NCBI RefSeq assembly: GCF_051960575.1
Contig: NZ_JBQCEE010000369.1
Span: 1-17,658 of the forward strand
Source of the DNA: JBQCEE01 sp051960575
Lineage (GTDB): Bacteria > Actinomycetota > Actinomycetes > Mycobacteriales > Jatrophihabitantaceae
Reading direction: 5' to 3'
Length of the DNA: 17,658 nt
A program made the position numbers and the translations under genes. Under the pieces are notes generated by a model. It did not search any database. It was given only the letters and a program-made list of their open reading frames with translations, and was not told where the DNA came from. How positions within the stretch are numbered: position 1 is the stretch's first letter; each line of letters opens with the position of its first letter. Below are positions 6,989-16,618 of the stretch, piece after piece.

Positions 6989-7536
6989 CCCGACGAATCT
7001 ACGGACGCCCCGGGGTCGGCCGCGTCCGACGTCCCACCATCGGGCGCCGCGACACACGGCCCCGCCGCCCACCACTCGGGCAGCAGCGCGAGCGCCTCGT
7101 CGCCGAGCGGGTTGACGCCCGGCCCCGCCGCCAGGGCGTGGCCGACGAGCACGTGCAGGCACTTCACCCGGTTCGGCATGCCGCCGGCCGAGACGCCCGC
7201 GATCTCGTCCACGTGCGCGATCGACTCGCGCCGGGCGAGGTACGCCTCGTGCGCGGCCCGGTAGGCGTCGGCCAACGCGGGATCGGTGCGCAACCGGTCG
7301 GTCATCTCGCTCATCAGCCCCGAGCCCTCGAGCCGGCCGATCGCCGAGGCCGCGCGCGGGCAGGTGAGGTAGTACAGCGTCGGGAACGGCGTGCCGTCGG
7401 GCAGCCGCGGCGAGGTCTCGACGACGTCGGGCAGCCCGCACGGGCACTCGTGCGCGACGGCGCGCATCGCCCTCGGCTCGCGGCCGAGCTGTGCGGCGAC
7501 GACCGCGCGCAGCGCAGCGGGCAGCTCGTCGGTCAC
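6985..7536 (-). CDS. DUF501 domain protein
   Basis: 183 residues. The N-terminal block (ALRAVVAAQLGREPRAMRAVAHECPCGLPDVVETSPRL split over residues 8-45) with CPCG, then GTPFPTLYYLTCPRAAS and the later NRVKCLHVLVGHALA, are typical of the DUF501 family, which in actinobacteria lies between the septum initiator gene and ppx. The biochemical role is unknown. The conserved Cys and His residues could form a metal or redox site, but that is not established. The Asp/Ser/Ala-rich C-terminal tail is probably disordered. The GTG start lies 16 bases after the ftsB-like stop, and the stop overlaps the ppx start. Confidence 0.87.
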   Translation of the reverse strand: MTDELPAALRAVVAAQLGREPRAMRAVAHECPCGLPDVVETSPRLPDGTPFPTLYYLTCPRAASAIGRLEGSGLMSEMTDRLRTDPALADAYRAAHEAYLARRESIAHVDEIAGVSAGGMPNRVKCLHVLVGHALAAGPGVNPLGDEALALLPEWWAAGPCVAAPDGGTSDAADPGASVDSSG

Positions 7537-7552
7537 GACGGACGACGCGACG

Positions 7553-7960
7553 TCACTTGGACGCGGCGTCGATCGAGTTCCACAGCCGGGCGTTCCAGGT
7601 CGTGCCCTTCGCCGCCTGCGCCGTGCCGGTGCCGGCCGTCTTCTCGATGTCGGTCTTCGCGCCCTTGTCGACGACGACGTAGACGGTGTCGCCCGGCATC
7701 GCGAACTGCAGCCGCTCCCGCGCCTGCTGCTGGATGTAGCCCGGGTCGTTCCACCGCGCCTTCTGGCGGGTGAGGGCCGACAGCTCCCGCTGGTCGTCGT
7801 GCAGCTGGCGCCCGGCGGCCGCCACCTCGCCGCGGCTGGCGAGGTACCGGTGCAGCGGCGAGGCCAGCAGCACCACGAGCAGCACGACGACGCCGCCGAG
7901 CACGAGCGCCCGGCCGGTGACGACCGGGCGGGCCCGACCGGCGCTCTCGCGCCACGCCAC
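7553..7960 (-). CDS. ftsB: FtsB/DivIC-type septum formation initiator
   Basis: 135 residues. A short cytoplasmic N-terminus is followed by one membrane helix (about 18-36, RALVLGGVVVLLVVLLASP), then a coiled coil (about 42-72, GEVAAAGRQLHDDQREL and onward) and the family C-terminal patch NDPGYIQQQARERLQFAMPGD. It is a bitopic divisome protein of the FtsL-FtsB-FtsQ kind that helps activate septal wall synthesis. The C-terminal Thr/Ala/Lys-rich extension is probably flexible. The chosen GTG at 7960 has GGAGG seven bases upstream, inside the end of eno, and only two bases separate the eno stop from this start. Confidence 0.9.
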   Translation of the reverse strand: MAWRESAGRARPVVTGRALVLGGVVVLLVVLLASPLHRYLASRGEVAAAGRQLHDDQRELSALTRQKARWNDPGYIQQQARERLQFAMPGDTVYVVVDKGAKTDIEKTAGTGTAQAAKGTTWNARLWNSIDAASK

Positions 7961-7962
7961 GA

Positions 7963-9261
7963 TCAGGCCTCCGGTGCGTCGTCGCCCGCGACGAACCGCG
8001 GGAAGGCGGCGGCGCCGGCGTACCGCGCGGCGTCGTCGAGCTCCTCCTCGATGCGCAGCAGCTGGTTGTACTTCGCCACCCGCTCGCTGCGCGCCGGCGC
8101 GCCGGTCTTGATCTGGCCGCAGTTGGTGGCGACGGCGAGGTCGGCGATGGTCGTGTCCTCGGTCTCGCCCGAGCGGTGGCTCATCATGCAGCGGTAGCCG
8201 TGACGGTGCGCGAGGTCGACGGCGTCGAGCGTCTCGCTCAGCGTGCCGATCTGGTTCACCTTCACCAGCAGCCCGTTCGCCGCCCCCTGCTCGATGCCGC
8301 GCGCCAGCCGCTCGGGGTTGGTGACGAACAGGTCGTCGCCGACGAGCTGCACCCGGTCGTCCAGCTGCGTGGTGAGCTCGATCCAGGCGGGCCAGTCGTC
8401 CTCGGCGAGCGGGTCCTCGATCGAGACGATCGGGTAGTTGTCGATGAGGGACGTGTAGTACTCGATCATCTGCTCGGACGTCTTCGCCGCGCCCTCGAAC
8501 CGGTACGCGCCGTCGCGGTAGAACTCCGTCGCCGCCACGTCGAGGGCGAAGACGACGTCGCGGCCCGGCTCGAGCCCGGCCAGGCGGATCGCCTCGCCGA
8601 TGAGGTCGAGCGCCGCGGCGTTGCTGTCGAGGTTCGGCGCGAAGCCGCCCTCGTCGCCGAGGCCGGTCGACAGGCCGCGCTGCTTCAGCACCGACTTCAG
8701 CGCGTGGTAGACCTCGGCGCCGGTGCGCAGGGCGTCGGCGAAGGTCGGCGGCCCGATCGGGGCGATCATGAACTCCTGCACGTCGACGTTCGAGTCGGCG
8801 TGGGCGCCGCCGTTGAGGATGTTCATCATCGGCACCGGCAGCAGGTAGGCGTTCGGCCCGCCCACGTAGCGGTAGAGCGGCAGGCTCGCCGACTCGGCGG
8901 CGGCCTTGGCCACCGCGAGCGAGACGCCGAGGATGGCGTTCGCGCCGAGCGTGCTCTTGTCCGGCGACCCGTCGAGGTCGCGCAGCACCTGGTCGAGGAT
9001 GCGCTGCTCGGTGGCGTCGATGCCGAGGATCTCGGGCGCGATGCTGTCCTGCACCGCGGCGACCGCCTTCTGCACGCCCTTGCCGCCGTAGCGGGCGTCG
9101 CCGTCGCGCAGCTCGACCGCCTCGTAGGCGCCGGTGGACGCACCGCTCGGCACCGCCGCGCGGGCGAACGACCCGTCGTCGAGCACCACCTCGACCTCGA
9201 CGGTCGGGTTGCCCCGCGAGTCGAGGATCTCGCGGGCGGTGACGTCCTCGATGGTGGCCAC
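7963..9261 (-). CDS. eno: Enolase (phosphopyruvate hydratase)
   Basis: 432 residues, the normal length. It catalyses 2-phosphoglycerate to phosphoenolpyruvate in glycolysis and is cytoplasmic. Hallmarks in order: REILDSRGNPTVEVEV near the start, SGASTGAYEA, the catalytic acid in GLGDEGGFAP, the metal ligands in FALDVAATEF, VSIEDPLAEDD and LVGDDLFVTN, the catalytic Lys in LLVKVNQIGT, and the signature SHRSGETEDTTIADLAVA with GQIKTGAPARSER. The start is the GTG at 9261, with AGGAGG eight to nine bases upstream and protein VATIEDVTAREI. The longer frame from 9309 lacks homology and is not used. It is first in the eno-ftsB-DUF501-ppx unit. Confidence 0.97.
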   Translation of the reverse strand: MATIEDVTAREILDSRGNPTVEVEVVLDDGSFARAAVPSGASTGAYEAVELRDGDARYGGKGVQKAVAAVQDSIAPEILGIDATEQRILDQVLRDLDGSPDKSTLGANAILGVSLAVAKAAAESASLPLYRYVGGPNAYLLPVPMMNILNGGAHADSNVDVQEFMIAPIGPPTFADALRTGAEVYHALKSVLKQRGLSTGLGDEGGFAPNLDSNAAALDLIGEAIRLAGLEPGRDVVFALDVAATEFYRDGAYRFEGAAKTSEQMIEYYTSLIDNYPIVSIEDPLAEDDWPAWIELTTQLDDRVQLVGDDLFVTNPERLARGIEQGAANGLLVKVNQIGTLSETLDAVDLAHRHGYRCMMSHRSGETEDTTIADLAVATNCGQIKTGAPARSERVAKYNQLLRIEEELDDAARYAGAAAFPRFVAGDDAPEA

Positions 9262-9320
9262 GACGGCCCTCCTGCTCTGCTCTGCGGTGGTGCGGCTGCG
9301 GTCGTGCATGTGCTGGGCAA

Positions 9321-9326
9321 ACCCTA
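9321..9326 (-). promoter_or_regulatory. Candidate -10 box for the eno operon
   Basis: TAGGGT on the minus strand, about 60 bases before the enolase GTG, fits TANNNT. The -35 region is poor in consensus, so this is only a candidate. Confidence 0.35.
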
Positions 9327-9443
9327 ACCGGGCCGGGGCCGATCACCGGACCGCCCCGCCGACGAGCACCGGACGCGGGCGCAACGCCCGTTGAGCCGCC
9401 TGAGACCGGAGTGGGACCGCCCGTGACACACCGTCAACCCGTG

Positions 9444-9472
9444 TTGTCCCCGCGTCGAGTGACCATTACTGT
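9444..9472 (+). promoter_or_regulatory. Candidate plus-strand promoter between eno and mazG
   Basis: TTGTCC, 17 bases, then TACTGT forms a reasonable sigma-70-type promoter pointing rightward. The predicted start (~9479) is directly before a 12-bp hairpin, and no plus-strand gene follows. Either it drives a short RNA or the match is chance. Confidence 0.35.
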
Positions 9473-9480
9473 CGGTGGTG

Positions 9481-9515
9481 CCCAGCCGGTCGTCACCCCC
9501 ATGCGACCGGCTGGG
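9481..9515. terminator. Strong hairpin downstream of mazG
   Basis: A perfect 12-bp stem, CCCAGCCGGTCG with CGACCGGCTGGG, and an 11-base loop lie 5 bases after the mazG stop. On the plus strand it is followed by TCTTCTC; on the minus strand (the direction of mazG) no U-tract follows, which is usual in actinobacteria. It most likely ends the lipoprotein-mazG transcript. Confidence 0.7.
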
Positions 9516-9520
9516 TCTTC

Positions 9521-10140
<620 letters not shown>

Positions 10141-10141
<1 letters not shown>

Positions 10142-10785
10142 TACTGCCCCGCGGGCGCCGCCGACGCCGAGGCCGCCCGCAGGTACGACGGCAGCCCGGC
10201 GGTCGGCGCGCTGTCGAGTTGCAGGGTGGTCGCCTGCCAGGTGCCGTAGCGGGGGTTCACCGTCACCGGGATCTTCAGCGCGGCGACCTTGCTGGTGAGC
10301 TCCTGCGCCGACCCGATCTTCTCGCGGTTGACGTACGCGTCGGCGAGCTCGGCCTGCCGCAGGATGACCTTGAGCAGGCTCGCCTTCAGCCCGAACTTCA
10401 CCAGCTGCTGGCTGAACTCCGCATCGAGCGTCGACCCGGTCGCCTGCGCCTGCAGCAGCCGCTGCGCCGCCTCGTCGTGCAGCTTGGCCAGCTCGCTGTC
10501 GCTCGGCACACCACCGGGCGTCGAGCGCAGCGCCGCCGCGTACACCTGTTCGCCGAGCAGGAACTGCAGCGCGAGCGTCTTGGGCTGCACCGAGCCGCCC
10601 GACTGCTGCGCCTGCGCGAGCGTCGCCGCGTCCGGACCCTCGGCGGTGAGGTAACCGTCGAGGGCCGACTCGCTGATCGTGTGCCCGTCCACGCGTGCTG
10701 CGACACCGACATTGGTGCGGCACGAGGTGAGTCCGAAGCAGGCGATGACGCCGGCGAGGGCGACGGCGAGCGGGCGCGAGTGCAC
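10141..10785 (-). CDS. SurA-N-like secreted lipoprotein
   Basis: 214 residues from the GTG at 10785. The signal peptide is short: VHSR, a hydrophobic core PLAVALAGVIACFG, then the lipobox LTSC with the acceptor Cys at about residue 22, so the protein should be anchored to the outer face of the membrane. After it, ARVDGHTISESALDGYLT resembles the start of the SurA/PpiC chaperone N-terminal domain, and the rest is mostly helical with no parvulin (PPIase) domain visible. A role in folding exported proteins is inferred from the family. A longer frame starts at an ATG at 10809 (MRVWHCDG), but the shorter form gives a normal lipoprotein signal; the Shine-Dalgarno is weak for both. The stop overlaps the mazG ATG (TAATG). 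Confidence 0.8.
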
Positions 10786-10831
10786 GCCATCACAATGCCA
10801 GACGCGCATGACCCGGCACGGAACAACCCGT

Positions 10832-10881
10832 GATCGACACCCGTCCGGACCGGCCCCTCCCGGTTCAGGCGGGTGTCGATC
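10832..10881. terminator. Long hairpin downstream of mfd
   Basis: A perfect 12-bp outer stem, GATCGACACCCG (10832-10843) with CGGGTGTCGATC (10870-10881), encloses a second short stem (ACCGG/CCGGT). It begins 16 bases after the mfd stop and ends 46 bases before the chosen lipoprotein start. This is probably the mfd terminator, which makes lipoprotein-mazG a separate transcript. Confidence 0.7.
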
Positions 10882-10897
10882 TTGCAGGGCGATCTGG

Positions 10898-14446
<3,549 letters not shown>

Positions 14447-14541
14447 GGGTGGAACGCCTTTCGGGCAACACGAACGGCCCGCACGCAGCGGCGGACGGGT
14501 TGCTTCCAGCGTACGTGGCCGGGGGTCACGCCCGGGCCGCG

Positions 14542-15444
14542 TCACCAGTTGAAATGCATCCCCGTCAGCTGTTCGAGCCGCTCGTTGTGCGGGGCGAAGT
14601 GGGCGGCGAGGCGCGCGCGCAACGCCGGGTCGAGCGGCGCGCCCTCGGCGGCGTTGCGCATCGACGCCGAGCCGATCGCGCGCACGGGCAGGCCGAGGAA
14701 CTGCTGCGCCGTCGCCAGCGTCGCTGCGCCGTCGCGGTAGTAGTCCTCGCTGCGCAGCACCAGCACCCGGTCGCGGGGATAGCGCTCGAGCCAGCGGCCG
14801 AGCGCCACGTCGTACTCGCTCTGCCGCACGTAGGACTGCTGCTCGTGCGCATAGCTGTAGAAGGACGGATCGGCGAGGCGCGCGTCGTCGACACCGGCCA
14901 GCCGCGTCTCCTCGGCCTCGAGCGCCTCGGCGAACGACAACGGTTCGGCGTCGGCGCGCCGCCGCTCCTTCCAGTGGCTGTAGGTGCGCTCGACGGGATC
15001 ACGCAGCAGCACGATGATCTTGGCCTCGGGCAGCATCGCCGCCGCGCGCTCCGCCGCCGCGGGGTGGAACAGGTAGTAGGGCGACGCCTCGCCCGTGATG
15101 ACCCGGCCACCGGTCCGCCGGGCGAGCTGACGGCGCACCCGCTCGCTCGGGAGGTACGACCGGTACCACCGCTCGCTGCGGAAGTAGTTCTGGTCGAAGT
15201 AGTGGATGCCCTTCGTCGCCGTCGCCTTCGGCAGGCGGTCCGGCCGGGGGAACAGCTCGCTGACCGACGGGTGCTCGAGCAGGTCGTAGAAGAACGCGGT
15301 GCTCCCGGTGCGCTTGCCGCCGATGACGAGGAACTCGGGGTCCGGACGCCACCGTGCCGTCGCCATGCCGAAGCCACGGATCACGTTCCGCCCCAGGCGG
15401 ATCACCGGCCGTCGAGGGTTGCCGATGGCCGGCCGGGCGGACAT
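14542..15444 (-). CDS. PAPS-dependent sulfotransferase
   Basis: 300 residues from the ATG at 15444. The 5'-phosphosulfate loop is FLVIGGKRTGSTAFFYDLL (core GGKRTGST, 42-49), and the 3'-phosphate motif is IIVLLRDPVERTYSHW (143-158, with the Arg and Ser that bind PAPS). HYFDQNYF (81-88) and TGEASPYYLFHP (117-128) are typical of the heparan N-sulfotransferase-like/Sulfotransfer_1 family. It probably transfers sulfate from PAPS to a carbohydrate or other surface molecule; the acceptor is unknown. An in-frame GTG at 15453 adds three residues (MAR). Upstream of the ATG, TAGGGT followed by seven bases fits either a leaderless promoter or, read as AGGGTGG, a Shine-Dalgarno. It is downstream of the APH-like kinase gene, with a 39-base gap holding a hairpin. 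Confidence 0.88.
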   Translation of the reverse strand: MSARPAIGNPRRPVIRLGRNVIRGFGMATARWRPDPEFLVIGGKRTGSTAFFYDLLEHPSVSELFPRPDRLPKATATKGIHYFDQNYFRSERWYRSYLPSERVRRQLARRTGGRVITGEASPYYLFHPAAAERAAAMLPEAKIIVLLRDPVERTYSHWKERRRADAEPLSFAEALEAEETRLAGVDDARLADPSFYSYAHEQQSYVRQSEYDVALGRWLERYPRDRVLVLRSEDYYRDGAATLATAQQFLGLPVRAIGSASMRNAAEGAPLDPALRARLAAHFAPHNERLEQLTGMHFNW

Positions 15445-15478
15445 GCGGGCCACCCTACTGCAGGGTGTGGGCGCCGAG

Positions 15479-15498
15479 GGCGATCATGCGTGATCGCC
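15479..15498. terminator. Hairpin over the stop codon of the APH-like kinase gene
   Basis: Perfect 8-bp stem GGCGATCA / TGATCGCC with a TGCG loop. It overlaps the TGA (15484-15486) and has no U-tract. It may end or attenuate transcription before the sulfotransferase gene, or it may only reflect the coding sequence. Confidence 0.35.
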
Positions 15499-16380
15499 GA
15501 GCAGCGTCAACAGCCGCTGCTGCAACTGCACCTCGCCGTCCTCGACACGGCGGGCGGCGACGCGGTCGAACCAGTACCGCCGCGCCTCCTCGTGGGCAGG
15601 ATCGACGGCGAGCGGGCCCGACGGCACGTCCCGCAGAGCGGCCGTGTTGGCCGCGAAGAAGACCGCGTCGGCCCCCGGTGGCGCCCACCCGACGTCCTCC
15701 CAGTCGATCAGCCAGTCGCGGCCGCCGGCCCGCCGGAAGTTCCAGGGCGTCAGGTCCCCGTGCGCGCCCTGCCAGTGCGCCGGCACGTCCGCCGGCCGCG
15801 GCAGCACCGCGTCGACGATGCGGGAGATCTGGGCGAGGGCGGCCGCGCCGACCGCGCCGACCGGCGCATGCGGTCGGGTGGCCATCAGTTCGTAGCCGAG
15901 CCAGTGCCACCCGTCCGCCTCGCCGCTGCCGACGACGCGCGGGACGCGGAAGGCGGCGGTGCCGACGCCGTCGGCGTTCGCGGCGGCGCTGACGCGCTGC
16001 TCGAGCGACAGCGCGGTGTCGTCGGGCCGCACCCGCACCAGCATCGGGGTGGGCGTGCAGAGCAGGAGCACGAGCGCCTGCCGGGAGGCCTGGATCCGCG
16101 AGTAGATCGCGAAGCCGGTCGGCCGGCCGCCTCCGGCGGCGGACCACTGCTCGACGAGGGCGCGCCAGACCGGGTCGGGGACGTCCGGCGTCCAGGTCTC
16201 GCGCGGTCCGGGCAGCACCCTCGGGCCGGCGAGCCTCGCCGCCGCCCAGAGCGCGCGGTGCGCGGCGAGGGGCAGCGGTCGGCACGCGGTGTACAGCGTC
16301 ATGCCGAGTGCCGCGTTCCGGCGCGGGCCGAGGGGGACCAGGATGTTGCGCCACCGCGGCGGATAGCGGACGTAGGTCAT
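15484..16380 (-). CDS. APH/choline kinase-fold phosphotransferase
   Basis: 298 residues. The catalytic loop is GAHGDLTPWNF with HGDLTPWN (207-214, Brenner motif HxDxxxxN), and the metal-binding segment is WLIDWEDVGWAPPGAD (223-238). These identify the aminoglycoside phosphotransferase/choline kinase superfamily. The N-lobe is divergent: no clear glycine loop, and the strand PMLVRVRPD (112-120) has Arg where the ATP-binding Lys usually sits, so activity should not be assumed. It probably acts on a sugar or other small molecule; antibiotic resistance is not indicated. The start ATG at 16380 has GGGGG seven to eight bases upstream. The upstream extension to 16533 has no similarity. Neighbours are a sulfotransferase (downstream, same strand) and a divergent secreted protein, which suggests work on an extracellular glycan. 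Confidence 0.82.
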   Translation of the reverse strand: MTYVRYPPRWRNILVPLGPRRNAALGMTLYTACRPLPLAAHRALWAAARLAGPRVLPGPRETWTPDVPDPVWRALVEQWSAAGGGRPTGFAIYSRIQASRQALVLLLCTPTPMLVRVRPDDTALSLEQRVSAAANADGVGTAAFRVPRVVGSGEADGWHWLGYELMATRPHAPVGAVGAAALAQISRIVDAVLPRPADVPAHWQGAHGDLTPWNFRRAGGRDWLIDWEDVGWAPPGADAVFFAANTAALRDVPSGPLAVDPAHEEARRYWFDRVAARRVEDGEVQLQQRLLTLLGDHA

Positions 16381-16429
16381 CTTCAACCCCCCTCGATCCG
16401 GTCGTGCGGGTACCCGCCCGTCAGCCCGA

Positions 16430-16435
16430 ACCGTA
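16430..16435 (-). promoter_or_regulatory. Candidate -10 box for the kinase-sulfotransferase unit
   Basis: TACGGT on the minus strand, 49 bases before the kinase ATG, fits TANNNT. There is no good -35, so this is weak support only. Confidence 0.25.
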
Positions 16436-16507
16436 CTTGTGCAAGGGTCTGTGCAGCCGACGCGATGGATCGTGACCAGCCCGACCCGTCGAAGTTGCGC
16501 CTGAGAC

Positions 16508-16527
16508 GGCGTCAAGTATTTGACGCC
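16508..16527. promoter_or_regulatory. Perfect palindrome over the -35 box (candidate operator)
   Basis: GGCGTCAA, GTAT, TTGACGCC is a perfect 8-bp inverted repeat with a 4-base spacer. Its right arm supplies the -35 hexamer TTGACG of the promoter for the secreted protein. The position is right for a dimeric regulator. I do not recognise it as a known operator. Confidence 0.5.
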
Positions 16528-16547
16528 AACCACACATCGAATAAGAT
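16520..16547 (+). promoter_or_regulatory. Sigma-70-type promoter for the secreted protein gene
   Basis: TTGACG, 16 bases, TAAGAT is the best promoter match in the window. The predicted transcript start near 16554 leaves a leader of about 65 bases before the ATG at 16619. The divergent kinase gene lies on the other side. Confidence 0.65.
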
Positions 16548-16562
16548 GCGTGTGAAGTCAGC

Positions 16563-16603
16563 GGGGGGACCAGACCGCCGACATGGGCGGTCGTGACCAC
16601 CCC
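16563..16603 (+). promoter_or_regulatory. Leader hairpin directly before the ribosome binding site
   Basis: GACCGCC, loop GACATG, GGCGGTC (16573-16592) forms a 7-bp stem, and the flanking GGGG and CCCC (16600-16603) can extend it across an internal loop. The structure ends at the AGGAG site (16604-16608), so its folding could affect translation. It does not match a riboswitch class that I can recognise. Confidence 0.4.
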
Positions 16604-16618
16604 AGGAGTCCCACGCAC

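Noticed and set aside
6989..7447. Upstream extension of ppx
   Set aside because: It overlaps the DUF501 gene in another frame and is Arg/Ala-rich. The GTG at 6988 with the GTGA overlap fits the family start.
7553..9346. A 597-codon minus-strand frame spanning eno and ftsB
   Set aside because: Only the last 135 codons (from 7960) are real (FtsB/DivIC). The rest is an Arg/Gly-rich out-of-frame reading of enolase.
15484..16380. Calling the APH-fold protein an aminoglycoside resistance gene
   Set aside because: Only superfamily motifs are shared, the N-lobe is divergent, and the neighbours point to carbohydrate modification.
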